A stretch of DNA of 64,000 nt, taken from positions 6,030,001 to 6,094,000 of the forward strand of contig NC_066588.1 in assembly GCF_905475345.1 (NCBI RefSeq). Reading direction: 5' to 3'. The notes under the pieces were generated by a model. It did not search any database. It was not told the origin of the DNA and saw nothing but the letters and a program-made list of their open reading frames with translations. The DNA comes from Vespula vulgaris. Its lineage: Eukaryota > Arthropoda > Insecta > Hymenoptera > Vespidae. Shown piece after piece: positions 13,835 through 28,360 of the stretch. Position numbers and translations under genes: made by a program. Position 1 is the stretch's first letter; each line of letters opens with the position of its first letter.

Positions 13835-14065
13835 CTGTTTTCAACGAATAAATTTCGTCGAAATTTTCCTACTGTTCGGTACGTTTATTAAGTAAATATA
13901 TCACGAGCTTGCGCGCGCGCACGTGGGAAATTCTCTTCGGGAAATGCGCTCTCGGATATTTTCCACGAGAGATACGCTTTGCGATTGAACCAACCACCAA
14001 ACCCCATCCTCATCGCTTTATCCTATTAATTAATTAAATCTCGTCTTCTTCCGCGAGTGAACACA

Positions 14066-14066
14066 G

Positions 14067-14105
<39 letters not shown>

Positions 14106-14128
14106 GAGTGAGAGAGAGAGAGAGAGAA
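14066..14128. repeat. Compound (GATA)n(GA)n
   Basis: About nine GATA units to 14103 followed by GA to 14128. From 14129 to 15260 there is no supported gene. Confidence 0.95.
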
Positions 14129-15836
14129 AGATGCTGTTAAGTCATCGTCTTTTCGGAAGACTATCCCATGGTGCTCAAGGCGAGCTTGCTTCTGTGTTGT
14201 TAGATTTTAAGGGTTTAATTATCGACATGACCGTGATATGTGCGTAATTCTGCACGATTAATTTTACATAGCGCAGCTTTGTAACCTCAAGCGTTCTATC
14301 GATCGAGAAAGTGAACCTCAATGAATACATAAGATTGTGTAATAGTTCGTTTAATATCCCAAAAATATGATAGTAATTAATTGAATATAAGGAAATAAAA
14401 AAAAAAAGGAAAGATAATTAGAATCCTCGAATAATCGGAATCGTTTTCGTTCGATGAAAAAAACATTGAAGAATATTTATCGAATATACGAATACATACG
14501 ACCGAATTGCCTTCCGGGCGAATAATCGCGTTCGTCGAACGAAACAAAGCGAGACTAACGATTTTTATAGGGAACTTTTTCCTTTTTTCACAATGTATAA
14601 CGGTGGTAGCCATTGTTAGTATGTGTACATACGTGGAAAGGCAAATTCTGTGCAGCTTCCGATACGAGTAATATCCGTTCTCTCTCTCTCTCTCTTTTTC
14701 TCTTGTCTCGCGGTTGATTTCACGATGTTGATATTACATCTCGGTGTAACTCAGCCCTCCGAGCCTTCGCCGGAAGCCGTAGAGAGTATTCGAGAGAGTT
14801 TCGAAAGTCGGAAGAGATCGCTCGATTTCCCTCGTACGTAGTTATACATGTGTGTACATAAGTGGAAAAATACTTATGGGGGAGGAAATACTTGTGGGAG
14901 GATACTTTCTGGCATACTTTCGAGGCCGCTCTCGAAATTTTTTTCCCCGGCGTCGCCATTTTCACATGATAAAATATTTTCTTGCTTGCTTTTCTCCATA
15001 GCCTCATCTCGAAGGAAGAATAGAAAACGTGGCACGTTTCCGAGAACGTGGTTCGAAGGACGATCAACGTTGGTGGTATTGGTGATTGTGGTGGTAGAGG
15101 ATCGAGAAAGAGAAGAGCTGAACTATGTGGGCAACAAAGAAATGCAAAAAATACAAAATGAAGAGAAAAGGAGCGTCGTCGTTCGCGGCTTTCCGCGGGG
15201 GAATATTTTTCGAAACGCTCGTTATCGGCGCCCTTTGCGAGAGAAGAGAAAAAGCGAATAAAAAAAAACTGAAAGAGAGAGAGAGAGAGAGAGAGAGGTC
15301 GAGCGTCATCGACAAAGGGACACGACACGGGCAACGTCGATAGAAATTGCCTCATCACTGCCGATGCTTTGTGCGGCTCGAAGAGATATAACGATAGAGA
15401 ATGAAACAGAGAAAGGAAAAAATAGAAAGAGAGAGAGAGAGGAGAAAGGGATAGCGGTGATGGAGATGCTCGAACGAGACAAAGAGAGATAGAGAAAGAG
15501 AAATAGTAGCTGAAACCGAAGGATTAAGCTATCGCACAATGAACCTTTAACCGCGAGCGGAGCGAACCACTTTCAGTGGCCGGACGAGCTTTTTGATTCG
15601 AATGTAAGAGCGATTTTCCGTGCGAGGAACTCGAATACGTAAAAGCTGAGCTGTGTCCGTACTGCTGTTGCTGGCCAGCCGATGGCATTCGCTTCTGGTA
15701 ATCTATCTGCTTGCTAGCTGAAGGTAGGAAAGAAGAAAGCGAGAGAGAGAAAGAGAGATTGTGTGTGTATGTGTAAGAAAAGAAAAGAAAAGAACGTTCA
15801 GAGAGAAGAAAAATGTCGCTTGGGGACGTTCCGCAA

Positions 15837-15912
15837 GAGAGAGAGAGAGAGAGAAAGGACGACGACGACAACGACGACGACGACGACGATAAAAAGATAA
15901 AAAGATAAAAAG
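15837..15912. repeat. GA, GAC and AAAAAGAT repeats in series
   Basis: GA to about 15855, an imperfect GAC array at 15859-15890, then three AAAAAGAT units to about 15912. Confidence 0.9.
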
Positions 15913-16179
15913 AAAGAAGATAGGTGTGTAAGATAATTGCTTTCGAAAAAGAGCCCGCTAATTTACCATTCACGTTCAGTCATTACGCGGCCTGAAAGAG
16001 CCAAGCTCTTTTCTAGATTGAGCTTTTTAATATGAATCCATACGCGTGCTGGCGCTTTTCGAAAGCAATGAACCGAACTCTACCAATACTATTTTCCAAG
16101 ATTCTAGTAGTAGTGCTCGCCGCAGGCATGAGTTTTTCGCCCGTTCCAACATTTTTTTCCTGTTTTTTTTCCTGCAAAA

Positions 16180-16213
<34 letters not shown>

Positions 16214-16230
16214 AGAGAGAGAGAGAAGAA
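16180..16230. repeat. (GA)n tract
   Basis: GA run with CAGA and AAGA interruptions. From 16231 to 16718 the sequence is complex, with no supported gene. Confidence 0.9.
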
Positions 16231-16714
16231 TCGATATTTATTATCGATCGGTCAACCATGTTTCGTCAAAGCTATACGAGAGTAGACATTCACATACGTA
16301 AGTATGTATGTATGTACAAACTAATACTTCTATACATCTAGCATAGACATGCGCCTATACATACACGTAGAACATTAGTCGATCAAACGACACAAGCCAG
16401 TTCGCTCTTCTAAGCCTGTTTGATATCGCCTTCGTGATCCAGGCTAAGCTGCGACAAATCCGCCACGACCGATGACGCTTTCGAAGCCAGCGGGATGCCG
16501 CGCAAGCTCTCTTTCGACGACTCTCACTCTCGAGATAAGGAAAGTTTCCTCCTACCGAGATTATTTTTATACCTACTACCTAAGATAAATATCGTTGGAA
16601 AAGCGTGTGCCTAGGTCGTTCGTCTTATCACGTCTATTTTCGGATAAATCCTCGTCACTTTTAACTTCCTATAGATCTTTTTTCTTTTTTCTCATTTTAT
16701 GAAATACTAGAAAG

Positions 16715-16718
<4 letters not shown>

Positions 16719-16759
<41 letters not shown>

Positions 16760-16801
16760 CTCAAAAGACTAAGTAAACAATTCTTGTGTAAAGTAAAACT
16801 T

Positions 16802-16858
<57 letters not shown>
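16719..16858. repeat. (TA)n and (CT)n microsatellites
   Basis: Pure TA at 16719-16758 and pure CT at 16807-16858, separated by about 48 bp. Confidence 0.95.
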
Positions 16859-16860
<2 letters not shown>

Positions 16861-17839
16861 TTGACTAACTCAGTGCATACGGAAAGCGTAATAATCTCTA
16901 ACATCGTCTGGAACTGATTACAAAACTTTCGACGTTGCTTCGGGCAACCTTTTGTCCCTTGTTCGAGAAAGGACATCAAAAGAGGGTAAGTGAGAAAGAG
17001 AAAGAAAGAGAAAGAAAAAGAGAGAGAGAGAAGGAGAGAGAAATAGTGAATATAGTGGAAAGCAGCTTGGATGTTGAATTTCACGGTAATGCAGGAGACG
17101 ACGACATTTTTTATCGAGATATCGTAAGCGAGCGTTCGCTCCATCAAACAACGAAATACGTATGTTTACGACACGGGGTAGCTCGTAAGAAGTGCAATTT
17201 ACCGGTCGCATTTTATAAGACGTCGTATAACTCGCAAAACGTCCTCGTCGTCCATCTTATGCGTGTCATAAATGCGTTCCATCTCCTTCTTTCCTTTCAT
17301 TCAAAGTATTTTTCCTTCTCCTGAAGTGTCGTAGAGCTTATCAATATTTCTACTCCGTTTTGCATGTACTGGTTTAGGTATAAAAATCTTATGTCAACAT
17401 CGATTTTCGAAGATAGATTTAAATATCTAATAAAAAGTACAAGATTCGAACGAAAGTAAAATCAATGCGTACTATATTTGTTCTTATGAATTATCTATGT
17501 ACACTAAAGAATGTACGAATAAAATACTTTCAAAACTGTTCGCAAGAGAGTGTTATCAATTTATATCAATTATATGAAAAAAATTGAAAAACGATAACGG
17601 GATAAGAACTTGAGAATCGGAATTATTCCTCTCGATTGTTCTCTTTCTCTCTCTCTCTCTCTCTCTTTTTCTATGAGATCATTCAAGAAAACGAAGAATG
17701 TGACTCTCGAAGTGACTCAACTCTAGCTATGTTCTTAATCCGCTTATTCGTTTAACGTCGGCCACGATGTCTCTCTCGATGAAATTTTAAACGATGCTAG
17801 TAAAAAGAGCTCTCGAAAGAGAAAAAAAGATAAAGAAAT

Positions 17840-17841
<2 letters not shown>

Positions 17842-17903
<62 letters not shown>

Positions 17904-18046
17904 CGCGATAGATGAGATTCAGCGACTCGCAAAATCTCGACTGTCGGAAAGAGTGCCTTGCCGTGAGGTAATCTTTCAGTTAACTCCTTGCGGAAAACGC
18001 GAGTTTTCCGAGAGAATAATAAAGAAGAAGAAGAAGAAGAAGAAGA
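17842..18046. repeat. (GA)n and (AAG)n repeats
   Basis: About 60 bp of pure GA at 17842-17901 and an AAG run at 18022-18046. The interval 17050-17640 is AT-rich and has no supported gene. Confidence 0.95.
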
Positions 18047-18907
18047 TGAGAAGAAGGAAGTGGAACAAGGGGTAAAAGGGTGATAGCGAAGAAAAAGCAA
18101 AAGAGAAAGTAAAAAACGGTCTCGCTCGAGGAAACGCGGGAAACAAAGACGAAATTAAAGCGAGTCCCACTGTGATTTCATGCTCGCAAAAATAATGGGC
18201 ACGAACAAACTAGAAATGCAAGTCCCGTGACTGTCAAATCTACGGGAAAAAAAAGAAAATAAAAAAAATAAAGAAAAGAAAAGAAAAGAGAACAAAAAAA
18301 TATCCATCCTTTTTTCCTTTCGTATATTACAATGTTTCAAGTTTTCCTGAGAAGTGAAATTTGCTGTCCGTTCAAATTTACATGATCAGTGTTACGATTC
18401 CATATCCGATAAATATGAACGGACGTCTCATATGAGAGTAATATCTATCGACCTGCACGGTAGGTGAAGTGATGTATTTTAAGGGTACAAGATGTGCAAT
18501 AAGAAGAAGGAGAAGTATATGGATCGATTAAGGAAGTCGCGGGTATTGTTAACGAAAGTGCAAACGAGTGTAAGGTACACTGTTGGATGCATGAGTGGCA
18601 GGTTATGTTAGAAAATGGAAGTGAATTTAAACAACAATAAAAAAGAAAAGTAAAAAGAAAAATAGAAGAGATTGATTTAAAACTATTTTGCTCTTTAACG
18701 AGGTAAAACAGGGAAGCTGATGAGGGGCGGTGGAAAACAAGGGTAAAATGAATAAATATGACATCACCGGGTCGCAAGCAATAACGATATACGTGGCTGG
18801 CACGAACGGTGCCGGTGGTTCCTCCTACTACCCTTCGCAAAACACGAAACGCCCCGTGGCGGAATGCTGCGTGTTGAAATACGTTGGAATATGAAACACA
18901 TCGAAAT

Positions 18908-18912
<5 letters not shown>

Positions 18913-18957
<45 letters not shown>
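18913..18957. repeat. (GA)n microsatellite
   Basis: A pure GA run. The flanks 18050-18910 and 18960-19880 show only chance frames. Confidence 0.95.
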
Positions 18958-18962
<5 letters not shown>

Positions 18963-21590
18963 AGAGAGTAGGATCTGGTATTTTTGCTAAGTGCGAAAAA
19001 TACAGGTCACAGTAGCACGTAGAGCCGATAAATTAGGTGGTTAGTTCGGGCAAACGAAGCTGAGGTTTCGAAGAAGATGGAGTCAATTATCGAAGAAGCC
19101 ATAGGTCTCTTGAGGTGGAACGGACTTATGGGTAGAACCTTCGAAAGCCGATATGGTGCTCCTCTTCGTTCTTCGGGTCAAATAAACTTTCTATCTCTCT
19201 TTCTTTACCTCCTCTTACTTTCTTACTCTTTCCCTCTCTTTCCTTTTTCTCTATTAACGTTATACCTAAAGAAAACGTTAAAAAGACGTCTTTCCCACTT
19301 TCTCTTTCTCTCTCTATCTGTCTCTCTCTTTAATCCTATCTCTTTAATCGATCTCAATTTACGTGACTTTTAACCTTTCATCTATGGATATTATGTTGGT
19401 ATATATGAATAATATGTTCATACAATGAATTTTTAGCATTATAAATATATAAATATAGTAAATAATTAATAAGAAAAATATGACATTTTTACTCGGAACA
19501 AGGACAACATAGGTTCCTTCTTCTTTATCGTTCATATAACATTCATGCTCAGTCAGAAAATTTGCATTCATATATATCGTTGGCGAACGAATTCGAGTCA
19601 TGTTTGGTCGCATTCATCTAGGCTGCTTGCCTACGGGAATTGAAACTCGTTCGCCGTTAGGCAACCAACTCTGCCTGCTCTGCGATTGACGCTAAAACGG
19701 TTGCGTTAGTCCAGGGGAAATATAGATACGCATTAGACAAACGTGTCGTTGGCCGATGGTCCGACGAAAATTCGTACCGCTTTGACGGATCGTTCTCGTT
19801 CGTTGATCAGTTTCTATCGACGTTGCTGTTGGCTGCTACTACATTTCAAATTTCGCTTCGAGTATTCCTACACAGCTATATATAGAAAGTGAAAGAGAGA
19901 CAAAGAGAGAGAGAAAGAGAGAGACAGAAAGAGAGAGAGAGAGGGAGAAAGAGAGAGAGAGAGTAAACGTATGTACGCACGTTCAAATTTGACAACGATT
20001 TAAATATAGGTTACCGTCAACAAATACCCTTCTCTTTCCTCCCTGACCTTTCCTTCTCGTGTATTTTCACGTTTATGACTCTCCTGAACACAATCGGTAG
20101 ATACGATTGAAACTAATTTTTTAACTTAATTTATCATTTAAATAAAATGTTATTTATCCTGGATGTATCATTTGTTATTTTCCAGTCGATAGTACTTTTC
20201 ACGATTGGCAGAGTAGAGCTATTCGAACGGATGTTCTATCTCGTTTATATATTTTTCGATGTTTCTTTGCTACGAATTCCGCCATTGTTTTATTCAAATA
20301 AGACGAGGGTCCAAAAGGCGATCGCCCTTTTCGCGAGGTAATATCCTGGATCAAGCGAAAGAATAAAAGAAGAAGAAAAAAAAAAGAGGTCTATGGAAAA
20401 AGGGATAAAGTTATTGTCTCGTAGAAACGTGCTGTGCTTGCGCAAGTTTGTAAAAGTACTCGGAGACGGAAGAAAATCGATGATGACGAGCCAAGGTTGC
20501 GACTTAAGAACACGACGAGAGAGCTTCGATTCGAGTACTTCGAAGAGTCTCTCTCTTTCTCTCTTCTCTTTTCTTTTTTTGTTGGTCGTTGCTTTCGTAA
20601 TTTGTTATGTAATTATAAAGAGAATATCTACGATAAAAATATTATTTTCATCGATAAAATATAAAGGTAAAAATTCAAGTATACTCAATTATTATTTTTG
20701 TACTCTTTCCCAATAAAAATAATATTGGATTGACTTAAAAATAACGATATATATATTTATAAAAATTATTTTTCCTCATCATTATTTATAGAATTATATA
20801 TCTCGTAATTGTTTCATATCATTTAGAAAAATTCTTTTCCCCAGTTTCTCGTAATTTAAGAAGACATTGTTAAAGGAGCTGCATAACGAGCATGAAGAGA
20901 TGCAACGCCGGTAACTCGGCAAATCAATTGTTGCTATGGCGACGTCTATAACTAGATGCATTTTATAACTGGTGTTGTTACGCGTCAAACTTGAAAAAGC
21001 TTTCCTGAAAAGCTTTCCATAATGATAAGATAAGAACATCGAATATTTAAAAAGATAATAAAAATAAATTAATTATGACAATCAAATTTAAACGCGATTA
21101 TAATTAAATATGCATAAATATAAATATATATATATATATTTTTATATAGAAATGAACGAATCGACTTAGTCAAAAATTTTGAGAGATAAAAACAGGAAGA
21201 AGAACAAAAAAAAAAAAGAAAAAGAAACCAACATGAGGGAATAATAAACCGAGAATACTTCACCATCCTGATGGCTAAACCACTCTGTTAATTGCAAGTA
21301 AGGTCGCGTTGCTCGCTCGAAGAGGATGTTCTTCGAATCAGAAAATCGTCGTCGTACGTGAACGTACAGTCATTTCGGTAATCGACTCGGTGTGTCTCTC
21401 TCTTTTCCTACTCTTGTTTTTTTCTATTTCTTTTTTCTTTTTTTTCCTTCAACGCGCAAGCAAGCATTCGAAGGGCCAGGGGGTGCGTCGTCGAGGTCAT
21501 AAAGGAAATGGAAGGTTAGACGCGTGAGTAAGGTCGAGTCGTAACAAAACCCTTTTTCCAGACTGATTCGCGTAATGCACGCGTTTCTTC

Positions 21591-21634
21591 TCTCTCTCTC
21601 TCTCTCTCTCTTTTTCTCTTGTTCTCGATATACT

Positions 21635-21686
<52 letters not shown>
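21591..21686. repeat. (CT)n and (TA)n microsatellites
   Basis: CT at 21591-21612 followed by pure TA at 21637-21686. From 19970 to 21590 I see AT-rich spacer only. Confidence 0.95.
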
Positions 21687-21687
<1 letters not shown>

Positions 21688-23288
21688 TTCTTAATCGATC
21701 GATTTCGAAGCTGAACTGGCTTACAACATGGAAACGCTTCTTCCTTGATAAATTTGATTTATGTCGAACTAACTCAGGAATCGACGATTATCTTTTTTGT
21801 TCTTTTTTTCTGTCTGTCTGTCTATCTCTCTTTCTCTCTCTTTCTCTTTGTCGCGATTAACGCGATCGACAATTCTAAGCGGCTCAATTTATCTATTCCA
21901 CCCAAACGGAGGTCCCGTAAAAGCGGATGAATGTGAATCGGAAGCTTACTTTGGAAATTAACTGCGAAGGATAAAGCTAACTGACTTAACTGGTGAGAAC
22001 GTTTAATCGCGTTTTCAAATGATATCATGCTTTTAATATCTCCGTTTGTGAAAAACCTCGGCTTATAACACTTCCTCTCTCTCTCTCTCTCTCTCCCTCT
22101 CTCTTTCTTCTTCCATCTCTCTTTCTGTCTTTCTCTTTCTATTCATATTACAGTAGAGGAAGAAACAATAATGTCTCTTTAACTTGACACCAGGGAAAGC
22201 ACGGAGAAGCACCTTCTTTCTCCACTTTTCCAGCGACATTTTATTTCCTTTACTCTCGAGACCCTCCCAAGAAGTCACTCCTTTCTTTGCATCCTATTTC
22301 GTTTCCCATCCGTATCCTTTAAAACCGAACTATCCTCTTCTATACGTCCTTCTTCGTGCGACAGTTTTCTCTGTTTCATGTTGACGCAAAAGAAAAAAGA
22401 GAAAGAAAAAGAAATAAAATCGATAGTTCTGAAACTAACTTTTTTCTCTAATAATTTTTGATGCATTTAGACTTTATTATAGTGGAAAGGTTTCGAGTTG
22501 AAATCGTGATATCAAATTTAATTTCATGACGGGTCGTCGGATCCGAAAGTTTTCGTGTGAACGATCATAATAATTTACGTACTTTCGAAAGTAGAAACAC
22601 GTAAACGAGAATTACAGCATGGTTAGAACGTCGAATTTCGTGTATGTACGTTCACACATCGATTTTCGAGAAGAACCAGATCGTGAGGATACCGAAACAT
22701 ATATAAACATATACATACGTAGATATATCTACAATATACGTAATAATGTTAAACGCGTGAACAATCGGACAGTATGCGCTTATATAACGTAGTATATTAT
22801 TCGGATAATATCGAAAAGCTTACCCGGTTGCGTTCGAGTTTATTGAGTAAACACAAAATACAATAACAATAGCTACAACAATGAATACTATCGTTATGCG
22901 GTATGTTGCTGATCGGAAATATATAGGACAAGGCTTAATAAAGGAAAAAAAGAAATTAATAAGCGAATCACGTAGAGGATTTGAGAATCATTTTAACCGG
23001 AAATTTAATACAAAGTACATACATCTTCTATGAGAATAAATACATCACATATATAAGAAGTCACAAGCTCGTCTTTTCGATATTTTTCATATGAAATATA
23101 TCATACCGCGAAATCCATTTTTATCGGTTAGACAGACTTTAAGGATGAAGATATCGATTTCTCACGTATAAAATCGAGAATAAGTTGGACTCTTGTATAG
23201 AGGGCAACTATTTTCACATATTCTTCTTTTAGCGTCATCGAATATTCTATTTAATTCGCCTGGATAGATGCCTAGAAAATCTCTCCTT

Positions 23289-23309
23289 CTCTCTCTCTCT
23301 TTCTCTTTC

Positions 23310-23340
<31 letters not shown>

Positions 23341-23347
23341 CTTCTCT
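23289..23347. repeat. (TTTCTC)n hexanucleotide tract
   Basis: A short CT run passes into repeated TTTCTC units. From 22100 to 23288 no gene is supported. Confidence 0.9.
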
Positions 23348-24374
23348 TTGGATTTTCACCGTTAACGGTTTATGGACCGCTCTGCCCTTAATTTCATGCA
23401 AATTTCACCCGTAACCGGCATGCTTTTACGGCTTTCTAAAATAGGAAGCGTGAAGTATTCATAAGAACGCATTCTCTCTCTTTCTTTCTAGTGTAGGGAG
23501 AGACTCGATTGCCACAGGATGCACACAGGGCTCTCTTCTCTTCTCCTGCTGTATACCTACAAAGCCTCATCTTTTTCCCTGCTTTAGCAGCATCTGGCAC
23601 GGAACAGCGAACGCTTACGCAAACCCTTTCTCCAGTATACGCGCGTGTACGCACGCACACACTATGTGTGCGAAGGGGAATGTGATAATTTTAGAAAAAG
23701 ATTTCCACGTCAAAAGCGTTAGGTAAACCGTTTAAAAGCAGCGCTTTTTCAGAAACAAAGGGGAGTAACGAAGGATATTTGGTGCATGACACGACGACGA
23801 GGGTACAGTTTGCCGGTGAGTCGAGAAGCTAATTCGAGCGGCGACCCTTAAAAAGATCGCCTTGATATTTTTTAGCGAAAGTACAAAGTGATGATGAAAG
23901 AGAAAGAGATTGAAGGAGAAAGGCATCAATTGAAAAAGTATCAAAGAAAAAGATAGAGAAGTAGAAAAGAGGATCATACTTAAAATTGGTTCAATCTTTC
24001 TCTAACACGAACTCGAAAACTTTGATCTTAATAAACGTAGGATTTTCATTTTCAAGATCGAATATAGAAATATCTCGAATGAATTTTTTCTTTTTTTCTG
24101 CTTTTTTTTCTTTTTTCTTTTTTTTTTTTTTTTTTTGAACGACACTATAAACGTTATCACCTAAGCAAGAATATATAGTGGAAACAACGATAGTAGGATA
24201 TAGGGGAAAGATTATGCTACGATATTACGAAGCCCTTTGAAACGAAGCGAGAAGAGAAGGATTATAAATATTTATCGTGCGAAAAAACCTAACGGGTTAA
24301 CGCATATAAAATTCACCGAGGCTGACCGGCGTAACGTAGCGTTTTTATCTCGCAACTGAAGCAACCTCGTTGTC

Positions 24375-24378
<4 letters not shown>

Positions 24379-24410
<32 letters not shown>
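24379..24410. repeat. (CT)n microsatellite
   Basis: A pure CT run. A long T-rich tract lies upstream at about 24087-24136. Confidence 0.95.
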
Positions 24411-24415
<5 letters not shown>

Positions 24416-25420
24416 ATCTTTCTTTTTTTCTCTTTTCTCTACGCAAGCGCTGATAAACAAAGATGCGTTCGCGTGAACGAACAGAAAAACGTGCGGCAGC
24501 TACAGGCGTTTCGAACTGGCTCGATTTGCAAAGTCGTAAACGATTAACGACTCTTCCGTGCAAGCATACCACCAGCGAAAACACGTTTTTATTTCGAACG
24601 AGAGAAACAGAAAGAGAGAGATAGAGCGCGTAATACCACTTCGTTGGCACAAATGATTGAATTTAGTTAGTACGGATGAGAAGAGATCGACGAGAACGCG
24701 AAAAACGCGATAGTAGCGTAGCTATCGTTTTAGTAACGCCAAATTCCAAACAAAATAGCACTAGAAATGTTCAACGTTCCTTTTACCTCCCCTCTTCTCT
24801 TTCCCCTCTCACTCTCTCTCTCTCTTTTCCATATCTTTCTCTCCAGACCAACGAACATCAAATACTTTATCGTTTTCAAAAAAGAAAATATACATATTTC
24901 TCTACGATTTATCAAGAAGCTTAGAAGAATCCATCGAAAAGCTTACGAATTCTTTATGAAGCTTTTACTTTGTTTCGTTTTGCATAGCCTACACACAACG
25001 AATCGATAATGAGTCCTTTCTCAAGTATATAGTAGAAAAGACTGTATAACATTGTCGTATGATATATGGAAGCTTTATACGTGATAAACAAGCATGCAAA
25101 AAGGAGAGCGAAAGAGAAAGAGAAAGAGAGAGAAAAAGATAGAAGGGAGAAGGAGGAGTGGGTGGTAGGAGAAAAATAAGTGGAGAAAAGCAGTAGAGCG
25201 AAGGTAAAAGAGAGTGGGAGAGATTGTTGCAGTCGAAACTCGCAAAACTTGGATATTACCGATATGGACGAGGTCGAGAATCGATTCTTTGAGGAGAGGC
25301 CGTTGCCCTTATCTATTCTCCTCTCTCTCTACCACCGTTATCGTCGTTATTCTCCTCTCCTTGATCCGTACAGCATCGAGAAAGAGAAACAGAGAATGAG
25401 AGAGATAGGTAGAAAGAGAA

Positions 25421-25431
<11 letters not shown>

Positions 25432-25459
<28 letters not shown>
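25432..25459. repeat. (GA)n microsatellite with GATA lead
   Basis: Three GATA units precede the pure GA run. Confidence 0.95.
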
Positions 25460-25853
25460 AGGATAGTAGGGCACCTCGAGCAACCGATGAATTCGCAGAT
25501 TATGCTAATATCTTCGGGAGATGCCAGGGATTATCAAACTTGACACGAGTCTCTACGTACCGTTACTACTCCGCAGAACCCTGTTCGTTGCAACACCGAT
25601 AATGCAACGAACAGGAAATCGGGACAAGTGTCCTTATATGCATGTACGTGGCTATAGCGAGCAGTAGCAGTAACAGAACAGTCGGAACGGTGAGAATGCT
25701 CAGGGATCGAAGCTGCGTAGTTGCTAGTTTCGACGTTGGCCTGCTTCGAATAATAATTATTACTCGTGCTCGATTCGTCGAACAATATCCGTGCACAAAC
25801 GCCACACACTTATGATGATAATCGGGATTATACGCATCGAAAGGATATTTCTT

Positions 25854-25895
25854 CTCTTTTTCTCTTTTTCTCTTTTTCTCTTTTTCTCTTTTTCT
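25854..25895. repeat. (CTCTTTTT)n octanucleotide repeat
   Basis: About five copies of an 8-bp unit, followed by less regular TTTCTC sequence to about 25945. Confidence 0.9.
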
Positions 25896-25898
25896 GTA

Positions 25899-25930
<32 letters not shown>

Positions 25931-26228
25931 CCTTTATCTTTCTCTCTTTGTCTTTCTCGTATACGTAGACACGTTATTACGACAAATTCTTCGGGATATA
26001 AAAACAAAACGGCTTTTTTGCATAGGATATGTCATAGGGCTCGATAAAAACCTTCTGCAAGACGTGTTCTCTATCTATCTGTCTCTTATTTTATCGTTCT
26101 TCTCAATGAATAAACATTGAAAATAGAAGGAATGTAAGAGAGCGGGTTTCACAAATTTTTCATTCGAAGGGTTGGACAAAAGTTTCGCAAAAGACCTTTT
26201 TTCGAGCTAGGCGGTTACCAACTAAGCA

Positions 26229-26340
<112 letters not shown>

Positions 26341-28279
26341 ACTCTGCTCTAGAAACGGGGTTATAAAGTTATTTCGAAAGGGCTCTGAATATCCTCTTAA
26401 ATGTCAAGAAATAAATGCATAGGGTAAAAGTCGAATCGTTTAAAAATGTAATATCGACGAAAGTACACCAAACAAATGAAACATTTTCTTTTATATTTTT
26501 ATATCCTTTTTTTCGAAATAAATAAGTAGCAAAAAGGAAAGAAAAGAAAGAAAGGACAGAGAAAAGAGATGATAATTTCTATCGAATAGTGATAAATCGT
26601 ACAAAAGACATCGAAGAAAAATGAATAAATAATAACATCGTTTCAAGCTTTAATCCTTTCGATCTTCAATAATTTCGTGTCCCAATTCGAACGGCCATGA
26701 CCCTCTTACGATTCTAATCTACTCCCACATACATTCACAGATACATTTATACGTACATCCATTAACGGGATTCTCGAACACGATCGATCCCTTTATCAAC
26801 AACGGCCAGGAATGTCTCGAGCCAAACGCGCGATATCGTTGATCCTAAAGTAAGATGACATATCGCATATATTCCACAGTACAAATGTATATCTCTCCGT
26901 ATGTAGATAGGTAATACGAGTAGTAGCCATAAACGCATGAGTTATAGAGTCACCGACTATGAGAGGAGCATATGTAAAACGACGAAGTGGAAAGGAAAGG
27001 TAGCGAATGCTTTCACGGTAAAGAAGAGGAGACGAAGGGTGAAGAAACGAGGGATTAGGAGAGGGGAAGGGAAAAGGGGCCGAGGAACGGACACCTCTGA
27101 TCGATAGTCGTCACGTCGTCGAGTAACACGGCAGAGTAGCTTGTAGACGACGCAGCGTTTTGTGAAAACGTTCATCTTTCTCTCTACCAGGATAACATGC
27201 TTTCATTGAACTCGAACCACGATAACTCTCGGCAAAAGAAAGCAAGGGCTATGCTTGGGGCACAAGGGATAAGAGATAAGTACACGTATGTATTCCAGTG
27301 GTGTCTGAAATCGGTCAGGTTACGAAGCCTACAACTTTGTTCGTCGTAGTTGTCGTTGTGCCGATGACAGGCCGATACGTCAAGGCATTGTCCCTTTTCG
27401 TATTTTCGTCCTTCTCTCTTTAGCTTTTCCTTCGAGACACTAGGTAAAAACTAGACACGCTGGATACACCGGGTGTGTCAATCTAGATCAGATCTTAGAA
27501 AATGTCTTCTTTGCTTTCGATGATAGAGTATATATTTTTTTTCTTTCATGGTTTTTCTTTTTTCTTTCTTTTTTTCTTTTATGACAGAATGAATATGTTT
27601 TTCTTTTCATTTTATAAAACGAGAGAATATAAATTATACCATAATGCTATAAATAATACTATTATATTCTTCGTGAAATATTTTTGTAATATTATATTCG
27701 TGAATGAAATACGTACATGTAACTTTATCATCTAGCCATTTATCTTAGTTATTCTTTCACCTACAATTGTAACGTTTAGGAAACCATTAATGCATTTTAT
27801 CGTCGTTTTCGAAGTCCAACATACGTAGCTATTTCTTTGCGTGTAACATACGTAAATTGCTACTTTTACTTGTCCTGGCTCATTAATTTGTTAGCTGATA
27901 CACGCATCATTCGAGAAACACAGAGAGAAGACAAGATGCCCCGACAGAGATAGCGAATTAATTAATTTCTCTACGTTGCTAATTCACTTCGTTTGTGTGA
28001 TTGCGCGCTACCGAACAAAGGAGTCGTCCACGGTAGAATTCAAAACAAGAGGAACGTAATAATAACGCGTCTCTTTTCCTCTTGCCAAAATAACAGGAAT
28101 TTTAATTTATGTGCTGTAATAAACTCTATGAGAAAAATAAAAAAGATATACAATCGTACATTTTATAAGATTCTGCAAAAGCTCTTTTCAAATTACCTAA
28201 ACAATATATACACACGATGCATACGCACATACCATTTAAATTACGTCCGACCTTCACCCTGAACCTTAATGGTTCATTT

Positions 28280-28360
28280 TTAATAGCAGTGGATTTTTTT
28301 TTGGAAAATCAATAAAATTATTAATATAAAATTTTATTGAATTTTCAAAAAAAGCTATTG
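28280..28360. repeat. AT-rich imperfect inverted repeat
   Basis: The left arm runs from TTAATAGC at 28280 through a T run to GGAAAATCAATAAAATT; the right arm begins AATTTTATTGAATTTTC and ends GCTATTGA near 28361. The arms pair over about 25 bp, with a small bulge near the outer end and a loop of about 10 nt. It could be a remnant of a miniature inverted-repeat element or a hairpin-forming spacer. No target-site duplication was established. Confidence 0.7.

Noticed and set aside
13206..13895. A 229-residue plus-strand open frame
   Set aside because: Most of it reads CT tracts as Ser-Leu runs; the remainder has no domain and overlaps an equally long antisense frame.
14720..15358. A 212-residue minus-strand open frame
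   Set aside because: Its length depends on GA/CT repeats and T-rich runs, and its composition is that of low-complexity DNA.
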